In this document: positions 17,202 through 25,667 of the stretch, in pieces | How positions within the stretch are numbered: position 1 is the first letter of the stretch | Layout: every line of letters starts with the position of its first letter | Source: Cytobacillus oceanisediminis 2691 | GTDB taxonomy: Bacteria > Bacillota > Bacilli > Bacillales > Cytobacillaceae | DNA: 64,000 nucleotides | Assembly (NCBI RefSeq): GCF_000294775.2 | Contig: NZ_CP015506.1 | Location: forward strand, 4,687,501-4,751,500 | Direction: 5' to 3' | The notes under the pieces: generated by a model | What the model saw: the letters and a program-made list of their open reading frames with translations, nothing else | Databases searched by the model: none | Told to the model about the DNA's origin: nothing | Program-made: the position numbers and the translations under genes

Positions 17202-17276
17202 GCAGGGTAACCTCCTTAATTTTCAATGCCTTCTCTATTTAATATGCAGATGTCCGCATTTTGAGTGGGCTACTAG

Positions 17277-17727
17277 AAATGCGGAAGCGCCTTGCCCACC
17301 CCCGACAAGCACAAGACCGGCCTCACGGAAAGGCGTCCTTTGCCTTTTTGGGAGGATTGGCTTGTGACCTCGAGGGGGTAGGCGCTGGAGCTGGAGAGCA
17401 TTAGAAAAGCGGAAGGCGCCCGCTTTTAAAGGAACGCAGACTAAAACCTCCACGTCCTGTGGCAACGTCTGCATGACCCGCATCCTGCGGGCCTCAAGCA
17501 TAAGACGAGCCGGTTAAAAGGCTGTTCTTTAACCTTTTGGACGGATTGAAGAAATGTTGAGGCGACTGCCCAGGGACGTCTAGCATAAGACGGCCCCTGT
17601 AAGAAGGGGTTTTTTCCTTCTGAAAGGAAACGGCTTATGACCCCGAGTCCCTAGGAGCCGAAACTAGACAAGCTTGTGACCTCGAGGGGGTAGGCGCTGG
17701 AGCTGGACAGCATTAGAAAAGCGGAAG
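17277..17727 (+). repeat. Composite dispersed hairpin repeat (copy 3, at least two units)
   Basis: This fills the gene-free stretch 17202-17742. The first unit runs from AGCGCCTTGCCC (about 17286) to GGGGGTAGGCGCT (about 17374-17386). A second, longer unit follows from GCGGAAGGCGCC (about 17410) to a second CTCGAGGGGGTAGGCGCT near 17680-17700, with GCAGAC/GTCTGC and CGGCTTATGACCCCGAG modules as in copy 1. The minus-strand reading frame 17235-17501 is made of repeat sequence and is not a gene. Confidence 0.8.
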
Positions 17728-17742
17728 GAGCCTTGGTAAAAC

Positions 17743-17775
17743 AAAATCCCCTTAGCCTTTTGGCCAAGGGGATTT
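17743..17775 (-). terminator. Terminator of ald
   Basis: AAATCCCCTT / AAGGGGATTT stem on the minus strand immediately after ald, with T-rich end. Confidence 0.8.
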
Positions 17776-17781
17776 GATCTA

Positions 17782-18912
17782 TTAGTTAGCTGCTTTTACT
17801 TTAGCAAATGCATCTTCGACAGAAACATACTCATAGCCAAGATCTTTCGCAACCGCTGGATATGTGATGCTGCCGTTTACGACGTTAACGCCAAGCTTAA
17901 GTGCTGCATTGTCTTCAATAGCTTTAACAACACCTTTGTTTGCAATCTGCAGTGCGTAATTGATTGTAACGTTTGTAAGAGCAATTGTAGATGTTCTTGG
18001 AACGGCACCAGGCATGTTTGCAACAGCATAGTGAACAACGCCATGCTTATCGTAAGTTGGGTTATCATGAGTTGTAATATGATCAACTGTTTCGAAAATA
18101 CCGCCTTGGTCAATCGCCACGTCAACAACTACTGAACCAGGCTTCATTGTTTTAATCATTTCTTCCGTTACAAGCTTAGGCGCTTTAGCTCCTGGGATTA
18201 GAACCGCACCAATTACCAGGTCAGCATCTTTAACAGCTTGTGCAATGTTGAAAGGATTAGACATTAAAGTTTGGATGCTGTTTCCGAAGATATCGTCAAG
18301 CTGACGCAGACGCTCTGGGCTTAAGTCGATGATCGTAACTTGCGCGCCAAGCCCGATTGCCATTTTCGCTGCGTTGATTCCAACTACACCGCCGCCAATG
18401 ATGGTAACTTTCCCGCGTGAAACGCCTGGAACACCTGCCAGAAGAATACCCATTCCGCCATTTGTCTTCTGAAGGAATTGAGCTCCAATCTGAGCAGACA
18501 TGCGTCCTGCTACTTCACTCATTGGAGTAAGAAGAGGCAATGTACGGTTCACTTCTACGGTTTCATACGCAATAGCTGTAACACCTTTTTCAGTTAATGC
18601 TTTTGCAAGCTCAGGCTCTGCTGCAAGGTGAAGGTATGTGAAAAGAACCAAACCTTCACGGAAATAACCATACTCAGAAGCTAGAGGCTCTTTAACCTTC
18701 ATAACCATTTCAGCATTCCATGCCTCTGCAGCTGTATCTACGATAACAGCTCCTACTTCTGTATAATCTTCATTTGTGAAACCGCTTCCAATACCTGCGT
18801 CAATTTCTACAAGTACTTTATGTCCGGCTTTTACTAATGCATCAACGCTTGCTGGTGTCGCAGCAACACGATTTTCGTTATTTTTAATCTCTTTAGGTAC
18901 TCCAATAATCAT
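17782..18912 (-). CDS. ald: Alanine dehydrogenase
   Basis: A 376-residue enzyme catalysing NAD+-dependent oxidative deamination of L-alanine to pyruvate and ammonia. Pyruvate-binding and catalytic residues R15, K74 and H95 are present, and the NAD-binding glycine motif GGGVVG is at 173-178. The length matches B. subtilis Ald (378 aa), needed for growth on alanine and for normal sporulation. The ATG at 18912 has AAAGGGGA 7 bases upstream. adeR lies just upstream on the same strand but a terminator separates them, and ald has its own promoter. An alanine symporter gene lies 1.6 kb away. Confidence 0.96.
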   Translation of the reverse strand: MIIGVPKEIKNNENRVAATPASVDALVKAGHKVLVEIDAGIGSGFTNEDYTEVGAVIVDTAAEAWNAEMVMKVKEPLASEYGYFREGLVLFTYLHLAAEPELAKALTEKGVTAIAYETVEVNRTLPLLTPMSEVAGRMSAQIGAQFLQKTNGGMGILLAGVPGVSRGKVTIIGGGVVGINAAKMAIGLGAQVTIIDLSPERLRQLDDIFGNSIQTLMSNPFNIAQAVKDADLVIGAVLIPGAKAPKLVTEEMIKTMKPGSVVVDVAIDQGGIFETVDHITTHDNPTYDKHGVVHYAVANMPGAVPRTSTIALTNVTINYALQIANKGVVKAIEDNAALKLGVNVVNGSITYPAVAKDLGYEYVSVEDAFAKVKAAN

Positions 18913-18946
18913 GGAAAAATCCCCTTTCAATCTATCAAATTGATAT

Positions 18947-18987
18947 TTACTATTGTCAGTATAATAATTTTAGTAAAGCGCTGTCAT
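18947..18987 (-). promoter_or_regulatory. ald promoter with flanking inverted repeat
   Basis: On the minus strand ATGACA (18987-18982), an 18-base spacer and TATACT (18963-18958). The 7-bp inverted repeat TTTACTA ... TAGTAAA (18970-18976 and 18947-18953) brackets the -10 and could bind AdeR. TGACAGCGCTTTAC over the -35 resembles a cre site at 11 of 14 positions. Confidence 0.55.
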
Positions 18988-19005
18988 TGTTGAATTGGTA
19001 AAATA

Positions 19006-19048
19006 AAAGAGCCTCCATTTGTGGAAATCTACAAATGGGGGCTCTTCT
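19006..19048 (-). terminator. Terminator of adeR
   Basis: AGAGCCTCCATTTGT / ACAAATGGGGGCTCT forms a long stem that includes the adeR stop codon, followed on the minus strand by TTTTATTTTA. Confidence 0.82.
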
Positions 19049-20285
19049 TTTCGATTCTCCGGATTTTAAGTTCAAGATATAAAGAAAGTTTTGTATTTGT
19101 ATTCTTCAGATCCACTTCCCCGATATCGGTTATCCTCTTTAAGCGATAATTCAATGTATTCATATGGATATGCAGCTTTTTAGCTGTTTCATTCACATTG
19201 CTGTCATGATCAATAAAGGCTTCCAGAGTAGCCAGCAGATTGGTCCGATGCTCAAGATCATATTTTTTAAGCTTTTCGATAGCCGGATGCTCATATGGTT
19301 CCAGCCGTTTCTTTTCGAGTATGGCATCAAGATAGCGAAAAATGCCAAGCTGCTGATAGCTATAAACATGATGAATCTCTTCGGGAAATTGTTCTTTAAG
19401 GCGCAGGACCTGCAGTGCCTCCTGATAGCTTTTTTCAACTTTTTCATAGTGTTGATAAGTTGTTCCAGTTGCCCCGCTAATATGACCAATGCTAAACCGC
19501 GTATTCATTTGATCGATGAAAAAATGGATAAATTCTATAAAAGCACTTTCAGAAAAAGCAGGATCTGGAGGCGCTGCCAGAATAATAAATTCATTTCCCA
19601 TCGCTGCATGAAAGGTTATATGAACCTTTTGGCTCGTCGTGATCAGATAAATGATATTTTGTTCTATTTTAGAGGTAACTTCTTCTTTAAACCTAAAGAC
19701 AAGTACAGCAAACGGCGATGGCGGTTTAATGCTTAACTCCTCAAACCTTTCTGCAATTTCATCATGGCTTTGGAAATGGCCGGTTAACAGCTCCCAGAAA
19801 AAATCCCGGTATCCCTCAGCTCTTTTTTTCTTTTGGGCGTTTAATCTAAGCATTTCCGTCCTTGCAGACTGTGCAGCAAGCTTAAGCAGGTTCAGCTTGC
19901 TTTCTGTCAAGAGGGTTTCTTCTTCAACTGCCCATATGTAGCCTAATACTTCATTATGATTGCGTATGGAAATGGCTACCCGATTTCCAAGTCCTATTTC
20001 CTTTATTTCAGGGATTCTAAGCGGTTCTCCGCTTTGCATCAGCTGCGGAATCACACGTTCCTTCCATAAACGATTAATCACTTTTTCAGGAACCTTTCTG
20101 CTGATAATCGTTGCGATTCTTGCAGTATCTGTCTGGTCATCATGTGTACTGTAGGCCAGCAGGCGATGGTTAACATCTTCTATTGTAACAGGGCATTCCA
20201 GGACATCGCGGATCTTATCTACCAATTCCTCCAGATCACTGAATGCCCTCTTAAACGGATCTTTTTCCATTTTATCATCACCCAA
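19029..20285 (-). CDS. adeR: PucR-family transcriptional activator AdeR of ald
   Basis: A protein of about 418 residues. An N-terminal sensor-like domain (about 15-145) is followed by a middle GGDEF-like CdaR region (about 160-300) and a C-terminal PucR helix-turn-helix (NVNETAKKLHIHMNTLNYRLKRI), all typical of PucR/CdaR activators. In B. subtilis AdeR (YukF) activates ald in response to alanine, and the gene is also next to ald. The start is uncertain: TTG at 20285 has AAAGGAG 8 bases upstream; ATG at 20270 has only a weak GGTGAT site. Confidence 0.88.
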   Translation of the reverse strand: MGDDKMEKDPFKRAFSDLEELVDKIRDVLECPVTIEDVNHRLLAYSTHDDQTDTARIATIISRKVPEKVINRLWKERVIPQLMQSGEPLRIPEIKEIGLGNRVAISIRNHNEVLGYIWAVEEETLLTESKLNLLKLAAQSARTEMLRLNAQKKKRAEGYRDFFWELLTGHFQSHDEIAERFEELSIKPPSPFAVLVFRFKEEVTSKIEQNIIYLITTSQKVHITFHAAMGNEFIILAAPPDPAFSESAFIEFIHFFIDQMNTRFSIGHISGATGTTYQHYEKVEKSYQEALQVLRLKEQFPEEIHHVYSYQQLGIFRYLDAILEKKRLEPYEHPAIEKLKKYDLEHRTNLLATLEAFIDHDSNVNETAKKLHIHMNTLNYRLKRITDIGEVDLKNTNTKLSLYLELKIRRIEKKSPHL

Positions 20286-20378
20286 TCGTAAAACTCCTTT
20301 GAACGGCAATTCACTTTTTCTATCCTATTATATTATACCTCAGGTCCCACCCGGTACTCTACCAAAGCCTTCAAGCCA

Positions 20379-20386
20379 TTCGACAA
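20379..20386 (-). promoter_or_regulatory. Spo0A-box-like octamer
   Basis: TTGTCGAA on the minus strand, an exact 0A box, 94 bases upstream of the adeR start in the intergenic region. A single octamer can occur by chance; two are expected in a window this size. Confidence 0.25.
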
Positions 20387-20530
20387 AATTCGGGCGGTAC
20401 CTGTAAACTTTTTTTGAAAGATTCCCAATAGTTTTACTTCTCCTATTTGACTTGAAGTTATATTCAGATAATTTTACAATAGGACATGTTCACAAAAAAA
20501 TCATATTTTAATAGGTTTGTTCACAGCAAT

Positions 20531-20544
20531 TGAAAGCGTTAACA
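20531..20544. promoter_or_regulatory. Catabolite-responsive element (cre)
   Basis: TGAAAGCGTTAACA matches the CcpA cre consensus at all 14 positions. It lies 12-21 bases before the likely start of the alanine symporter gene, in the 5' untranslated region, where CcpA would block transcription in the presence of glucose. Confidence 0.65.
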
Positions 20545-20564
20545 TCTGGGAGGCGATGAAATTT

Positions 20565-21974
20565 ATGCTTGAGGCGCTTAATAAAATTAACGGGGTGCTC
20601 TGGGGCACACCAAGTTTGATTTTGCTTTTTGGCACTGGTGTTCTTTTAACATTCATGCTGAAAGGCCTTCAATTCAGAAGGCTGATATATGCGTTTAAAT
20701 TAGGGTTTACCAAAGAAGGTCAGGCTGGGTCTAATGATGAGGGCGATGTCAGTAACTTTAAGGCGCTTATGACAGCTCTCGCAGCAACAATTGGCAATGG
20801 TAATATCGCCGGTGTTGCCACTGCGATTACACTTGGCGGACCAGGGGCCATCTTCTGGATGTGGATTGTTGGTCTGCTGGGAATGGCAACCAAATATGCT
20901 GAGGCATTACTGGCAATGAAATACCGAGTGAAAAACGCAAATGGAGAGTACTCCAGCGGACCGATGTATTATGTAGAACGCGGTCTTGGCAAAAAGTTCA
21001 AATGGCTTGCAGTTGCATTTGCAATCTTCGGAGCATTTGCAGCACTTGGAATCGGCAACAGTGTTCAATCGAATACCATTGCAGCTGTTATGGACACTTC
21101 ATTTGGAATAAATAATTGGATTACAGGCGTTATTCTTGCTGTACTGGCTGCTTTAATCATTTTTGGCGGCATTCAGCGTATAAGTACAGTTGCTGGATTC
21201 TTTGTACCCGTCATGGCGGTGCTTTATATTGGCGGTGCTTTAATTATCCTGGCAGTTAATTATGATCAAATCATTCCTGGTTTCCAGACTATCTTCTACT
21301 ATGCCTTCAATCCGGTTGCAGCGACTGGCGGTTTTGTCGGTGTTGTTGTATCTGAAGCGATCAAGAATGGTGTTTCAAGGGGGATTTTCTCTAATGAAGC
21401 CGGTCTTGGTACAGCAGCGCTTATCGCAGGCAACGCAAAGACAGACCACCCTGTAAAACAGGCTCTTGTTGCAATGACTGGTACATTCATTGTTACAATT
21501 GTTGTTTGTACGATGACTGGATTAGTGCTTATCATGACTGGTTTCTGGGACACAACTGGCGGATTGATCTCTGGTGTGGCACATGACGGCAGCCTTGACG
21601 GCGGGGCATTAACAAGTGCAGCCTTTGCCCATGTACTTGGAACAGCGGGTGAATATATCGTTGCATTCTCTGTTATATTCTTCGGTTTCTCAACAATCGT
21701 CGGCTGGTATGTATACGGCGAAAAATGCTTTGAGTACCTGGTTGGCACAAAAGGAATTATGGGATACCGTGCCATCTACATCTTTGCGACTGGAATCGGT
21801 GCGGTTGCCAACTTAACTACCGTTTGGGCTTTCGCTGACATGGCAAATGCATTAATGATGATTCCTAACTTGGTTGCATTAATCCTTCTAAGCAAAGTGG
21901 TTGTTAAAGATACTAATGAATTCTTTGAAAACCACTATAAAGCGGCTAATAAGCAGCTTAAGAATGCTGGCTGA
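20565..21974 (+). CDS. Alanine/glycine:Na+ symporter (AGCS family)
   Basis: A protein of about 469 residues with 10-11 membrane helices. The AGCS signature TIGNGNIAGVATAITLGGPGA lies in the first third, and SRGIFSNEAGLGTAALI (substrate-binding region) and FFGFSTIVGWYVYGEKC follow. It imports alanine and/or glycine (possibly glutamine, as for AlsT/GlnT-like members) with sodium. The start is uncertain: GGGAGG at 20548-20553 is 11 bases before ATG 20565 and 2 bases before ATG 20556; a TTG at 20517 lacks a site and would place the cre inside the gene. Proximity to ald and adeR suggests alanine as substrate. Confidence 0.88.
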   Translation: MLEALNKINGVLWGTPSLILLFGTGVLLTFMLKGLQFRRLIYAFKLGFTKEGQAGSNDEGDVSNFKALMTALAATIGNGNIAGVATAITLGGPGAIFWMWIVGLLGMATKYAEALLAMKYRVKNANGEYSSGPMYYVERGLGKKFKWLAVAFAIFGAFAALGIGNSVQSNTIAAVMDTSFGINNWITGVILAVLAALIIFGGIQRISTVAGFFVPVMAVLYIGGALIILAVNYDQIIPGFQTIFYYAFNPVAATGGFVGVVVSEAIKNGVSRGIFSNEAGLGTAALIAGNAKTDHPVKQALVAMTGTFIVTIVVCTMTGLVLIMTGFWDTTGGLISGVAHDGSLDGGALTSAAFAHVLGTAGEYIVAFSVIFFGFSTIVGWYVYGEKCFEYLVGTKGIMGYRAIYIFATGIGAVANLTTVWAFADMANALMMIPNLVALILLSKVVVKDTNEFFENHYKAANKQLKNAG

Positions 21975-21980
21975 TATATT

Positions 21981-22018
21981 AAAACAAACACAGGTCCTGG
22001 ATCTGTGTTTGTTTTTGT
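21981..22018 (+). terminator. Terminator of the AGCS symporter gene
   Basis: AAACAAACACAG / CTGTGTTTGTTT stem with 9-base loop, followed by TTGTTTT. Confidence 0.85.
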
Positions 22019-22032
22019 TTTAAGCTGTGTTC

Positions 22033-22284
22033 CTAAAATATCTCCCGCTGGAATCCCAAACATGCATTTTTTTCGTGAATATAGGCAAATATTCGATAGT
22101 GATAGAGAAAATCGTCAGTTACTATTCCTTCTCCTTCAAAAGAATAAGCATCTATAAAAGCTTCTATTTTGTCTTCATCCTCTTCATCCCATACCCCGGT
22201 CAACCAGACTTTATAGGCAAGTTTGCTGTTTAAAGCGTGATATCCGCTTTCTTCAAAAAGTTCCTCTATTTGCTCCCTTTCCAC
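22033..22284 (-). CDS. Small acidic protein, unknown function
   Basis: An 83-residue, strongly acidic cytosolic protein (WDEEDEDKIEAFIDAYSFEGEG) with aromatic C-terminal half. The GTG start has GGGAGG 8 bases upstream. I do not recognise a family. It converges on the symporter terminator and is divergent from the SDR operon. Confidence 0.6.
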   Translation of the reverse strand: MEREQIEELFEESGYHALNSKLAYKVWLTGVWDEEDEDKIEAFIDAYSFEGEGIVTDDFLYHYRIFAYIHEKNACLGFQREIF

Positions 22285-22463
22285 CTTTTAAGCCTCCCTT
22301 CTCGTATGTTATCCATCCTTTTCTGTTTTTAACTTCTTTATGCATTTTGGGACAAGGCAAATATACAATTTTAGCACCACATGGGGTTAACTTGTCTATA
22401 CTATATCGAAGTCTATTTTATTCAGAAGGATTGATTTTAAAAAAGACTAAGGGAGGGATAACG

Positions 22464-23237
22464 ATGGAATTGAACGAGTTATTTCATTTAGGCAATAAAA
22501 CAGCAATTGTAACAGGAGGAGGCCGAGGACTCGGCGAGCAAATGGCAAATGCACTTGGGGAAGCAGGAGCAAATGTAGTCATCTGCTCACGCAGCATTGA
22601 AGCATGTGAGCATGTCAGAAAAAGCCTTGAAGCAAAGGGAATTAAATCTCTGGCGATTGAATGTGACATAACCAATGAGGAAGACATCCAAATCGTCATC
22701 AGCAAGACCTTAGAGACATTTGGAAGCATCGATATTCTCATTAATAATAGCGGGACATCCTGGGTTGCGCCATTTCTTGAACTGCCTGCTGATAAATGGG
22801 ACAAAGTCATGAATGTGAATCTAAAGGGGCTGTTTTTATTTTCACAGGCTGCGGCAAAAGTGATGACGAAGCAGGGCAGCGGCAAAATCATTAATATTTC
22901 TTCTGTAAATGGAATGAGGGGTACACATTCCGCATTTCTTGATGCAATTGCCTACAATACAAGTAAAGGAGCTGTTATTGCACTTACAAAGGATTTAGCT
23001 GTAAAATTGGCACCTGCCGGCATTCAAGTAAACGCTATTGCTCCAGGATTCTTTCCTACAAGAATAACAAAGGTCCTGGAAAAATCGAGTCCAGTTATTC
23101 TTGGAAAAATTCCTGCCGGAAGGTTTGGAAGTGAACATGATTTAAAAGGAGCAGCTGTCTTTTTATCCTCCAAAGCATCTGATTACATGACTGGACAGGT
23201 TTTAGTCGTAGATGGAGGAATGACAGCATCCCTCTAA
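22464..23237 (+). CDS. SDR-family oxidoreductase, PhaB-like position
   Basis: A 257-residue short-chain dehydrogenase. The cofactor motif TGGGRGLG is at 17-24 and the catalytic residues S147, Y164 and K168 (YNTSK) are present. The C-terminus has AIAPGFFPT and the usual VVDGGM ending. Generic SDRs reduce or oxidise many alcohols; here it heads an operon with a coiled-coil protein and a PHA synthase-like protein, so an acetoacetyl-CoA reductase (PhaB) role is likely but unproven. The ATG at 22464 has GGGAGGG 6 bases upstream; the longer frame from 22347 has no site. Confidence 0.82.
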   Translation: MELNELFHLGNKTAIVTGGGRGLGEQMANALGEAGANVVICSRSIEACEHVRKSLEAKGIKSLAIECDITNEEDIQIVISKTLETFGSIDILINNSGTSWVAPFLELPADKWDKVMNVNLKGLFLFSQAAAKVMTKQGSGKIINISSVNGMRGTHSAFLDAIAYNTSKGAVIALTKDLAVKLAPAGIQVNAIAPGFFPTRITKVLEKSSPVILGKIPAGRFGSEHDLKGAAVFLSSKASDYMTGQVLVVDGGMTASL

Positions 23238-23276
23238 GTCCGTTGATTGGTTGACTTCATAGAAAGGAGAATGTTT

Positions 23277-23678
23277 ATGTCTATTAACCATACTGAAGCC
23301 CTATTACAGGCAATAAAAAAGTTAGGGACAAAAGTGGAAAGAGAACTGAATGAATCCATTCAGAACTCTATCAACAAAGAAGAAATATTTAAAAATCTAA
23401 TCACCCGTTCCGAGGTGACCGCAGCAAGCATGAAAAAACTCCAGGAAGCCATTGAGACACTATCCATCCCTCTTAATTTCCCTACCAAGACTGACGTGGC
23501 AAATGCAGCAAAATTAACTGTGCAGGCGGAAGAAAAAATGGACCTGATTGACGAAAAAGTCATAGCTTTGGCTCAATCACTAGAGGAAATAAAAAAGGCA
23601 CTTGGCAGTCCTGATTTAAAGCAGTCGCTGGATCAGGAATTGCAATCTTCCAGCAGCAGTGAAAGCGCGGGAAAATAA
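23277..23678 (+). CDS. Coiled-coil protein, PhaR/phasin-like
   Basis: A 133-residue helical, charged protein with heptad-like stretches (about 15-45 and 75-110) and a Ser-rich C-terminus (QSSSSSES). It does not show a known enzymatic motif. Its place between an SDR and a PhaC-like gene, as phaR lies with phaB and phaC in Bacillus megaterium, suggests it is a synthase partner (class IV PhaR) or a granule-associated phasin. The ATG at 23277 fits AAAGGAG 7 bases upstream better than the ATG at 23271. Its stop is immediately followed by the phaC-like start. Confidence 0.55.
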   Translation: MSINHTEALLQAIKKLGTKVERELNESIQNSINKEEIFKNLITRSEVTAASMKKLQEAIETLSIPLNFPTKTDVANAAKLTVQAEEKMDLIDEKVIALAQSLEEIKKALGSPDLKQSLDQELQSSSSSESAGK

Positions 23679-24704
23679 ATGGATCAAAATACAGCTTCCA
23701 AAAAACTGCATGGATTCTTTAAGACCATTCTCCAGCCCCCGGAGACCCATTCAACTCCAAGGACTGCAGTTTGGAAAAGAAATAAGGCTACTCTCTGGCA
23801 CTATGCCCCTTCCAGTAAAAAATACAAAATTCCAGTTTTCCTTGTATATTCGCTCGTCAATCAGCCCTTTATTCTAGATCTTTGTCCGCAGAACAGTTTA
23901 ATTAAGGCTTTGACCAACAGCGGATACGATGTTTACTTGCTGGATTTCGGGATTCCCGGTTATGAGGACAAAGAGATTACGATGGACGATTATATTACTG
24001 AATACATCCAGAAGGGGGTAAAAAGAGCTTTATATCACGCCAAAGCAGAAGAAATAACCGTTATGGGCTTTTGCCTGGGCGGCACTTTTGCAGCCATTTA
24101 TGCGGCCATTGCGGATGAGCCGGTCAAAAACTTAGTATTATCTGTCGCACCGGTTGACTTCAGCATCGTCCCTGTCTTTGATAAATGGGCAGAAGAATTG
24201 CGGAATGGAGAAGGCAGCCTGGACTCCATTTTTGAAGCATGGGGACTTATACCACCCTTTGCCATCAAATCAGGAATGCGGCTTTTTACTTCACCCATTT
24301 ATTACTCCCCTTATTTGTCGCTACTGGCCAGGGCTGACGATGAAGCATACGCCTCCCGGTGGAAACGTTTCAGCCACTGGACCGATGGCCATATTCCATT
24401 TGCAGGGGCAGCACTAAAGCAAATCAATTATGACCTTTTGAAAGAAAATAAGCTTGTGAATGGGACCTTAACCGTCGGTGAAAGGAAGGCGGTGCTAAGT
24501 AATATCAAAGCCAATTTACTCGCTGTTGCTTCGGATCATGACCGCCTTGTACCAAAAGAACAGATTTTTCCGGTCATGAACCTGACCTCAAGTACTGACA
24601 AAATTTTCCACCTGCTTCAAGGGGGGCATGCCAATCTGACTTCAGAGGGAAAAGTTCCTGACTATCTGGACAAATGGCTGTCATCGCGCTCGGGACAAAT
24701 ATAA
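23679..24704 (+). CDS. PHA synthase-like alpha/beta hydrolase (PhaC, class III/IV type)
   Basis: A 341-residue protein. The lipase-like box GFCLGG has a cysteine nucleophile (C132), as in PHA synthases and unlike common esterases. A likely catalytic aspartate lies in SDHDRLVP (286-288) and the general-base histidine in GGHANL (H317). Conserved PhaC features VYSLVNQPFILDL and SGYDVYLLDFGIPGYED support the family. Known class IV PhaC proteins are about 355-362 residues, so this one is slightly short. It would polymerise hydroxyacyl-CoA on granules. It directly abuts the preceding gene, suggesting coupled translation. A divergent synthase or depolymerising relative cannot be excluded. Confidence 0.75.
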   Translation: MDQNTASKKLHGFFKTILQPPETHSTPRTAVWKRNKATLWHYAPSSKKYKIPVFLVYSLVNQPFILDLCPQNSLIKALTNSGYDVYLLDFGIPGYEDKEITMDDYITEYIQKGVKRALYHAKAEEITVMGFCLGGTFAAIYAAIADEPVKNLVLSVAPVDFSIVPVFDKWAEELRNGEGSLDSIFEAWGLIPPFAIKSGMRLFTSPIYYSPYLSLLARADDEAYASRWKRFSHWTDGHIPFAGAALKQINYDLLKENKLVNGTLTVGERKAVLSNIKANLLAVASDHDRLVPKEQIFPVMNLTSSTDKIFHLLQGGHANLTSEGKVPDYLDKWLSSRSGQI

Positions 24705-24757
24705 TATTCAATTTCCCCTGTCTCTGCAGGGGATTCACTTTTAAAGGAGGTATCTTA

Positions 24758-24859
24758 ATGATTTTATGGAATTATCCAAGTTATATTATAAGCGACCACA
24801 CTATCAGTGCCTATATGGGTTTTGCTTCATATGTGTTTAAAGATTTATTCTATGTATAG
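24758..24859 (+). CDS. Predicted 33-residue small protein
   Basis: An ATG at 24758 preceded by AAAGGAGGT (6 bases spacing), one of the best ribosome sites in the window, opens a 33-codon frame. It starts MILWNYPSYII, is hydrophobic and aromatic and could be membrane-associated. A clean terminator follows 6 bases after the stop, and a CCCCTG/CAGGGG hairpin lies between it and the PhaC-like gene. Nothing similar is known to me. Confidence 0.55.
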   Translation: MILWNYPSYIISDHTISAYMGFASYVFKDLFYV

Positions 24860-24864
24860 CTTTT

Positions 24865-24894
24865 AAAAACCATGCAATTGCTGCATGGTTTTAT
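24865..24894 (+). terminator. Terminator after the 33-codon ORF
   Basis: AAACCATGCA / TGCATGGTTT stem followed by TATTAATTTT. Confidence 0.8.
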
Positions 24895-25035
24895 TAATTT
24901 TAATATCTTTACTAAATTGTGTTTTTAAGTTCTGGGTTGCAAATAATAAAAAATGAACAAAAGGCAGAAGTCCCCTCCATAAAGAGCGCCTGAGAGAGAA
25001 ATCTGCCCAATGACAAGAATAGAAGGAGACTAATA

Positions 25036-25566
25036 ATGGACATGAAGATTTTTAAGGCAATCAACCGAATGTCCGGACGTATTGCTTTCATGGACTTTTT
25101 AATGATTCTTATATCAAATAGGGCAAGGTATTTATTTTTATTCGTACTGGTATGCATGTGGCTGGCAAAAGGTTCCTCCAAAACAGCCGCAAAAAAAGCT
25201 GCTGCAGCTTCCCTGATCGCTATCCTGGTTAACAAGATCATTAAAATTTGTTATTTTAAGCCCCGCCCCTTCATAAAAAACAAGGTTGGCATATTGATCC
25301 CAGCCAAAAGAGATTCCAGTTTTCCAAGCAAACATACAGTGGTGTCGTTTGCTGCTTCTATCGTCATTTTTTACGGCAATCGATTTATAGGTCGTATTTT
25401 GCTGTGGGTATCAGCTCTTACAGGTTTCGCGCGTATCTGGGCTGGCCACCATTACCCTTCCGATGTAATAGGCGGTGCCCTTATTGGCGGAACAATAGGC
25501 TGGATGACAGAAAAATGTTTACATTTGAATTTGAAAGAAGGAAATCAGGATGATAAAAAAATGTAA
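25036..25566 (+). CDS. PAP2-superfamily phosphatase, undecaprenyl-diphosphatase (BcrC-like)
   Basis: A 176-residue membrane protein with all three phosphatase motifs: K70-x6-R77-P, PSKH at 97-100 and R133-x5-H139-x3-D143. It has about five membrane helices. The family dephosphorylates undecaprenyl pyrophosphate (BcrC/YwoA) or phosphatidic acid at the outer membrane face; length and motifs favour the BcrC type. GAAGGAG lies 7-8 bases before the ATG. The next gene is racA, about 100 bases downstream. Confidence 0.83.
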   Translation: MDMKIFKAINRMSGRIAFMDFLMILISNRARYLFLFVLVCMWLAKGSSKTAAKKAAAASLIAILVNKIIKICYFKPRPFIKNKVGILIPAKRDSSFPSKHTVVSFAASIVIFYGNRFIGRILLWVSALTGFARIWAGHHYPSDVIGGALIGGTIGWMTEKCLHLNLKEGNQDDKKM

Positions 25567-25667
25567 AATCCTCACTTTCTTTGCCGAATGAAAACTTGTT
25601 TTGTCAGCTGGGAAGGACTTCCCGTTATCCGGATAGAATCCATTGTGAAAACGGGAGGGGATTCAGA

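Noticed and set aside
17235-17501. 88-codon minus-strand ORF
   Set aside because: It lies in the dispersed repeat, has no ribosome site and no protein-like composition.
22347-22463. Extended N-terminus of the SDR
   Set aside because: The longer frame has no ribosome site, and a strong GGGAGGG precedes the internal ATG at 22464.
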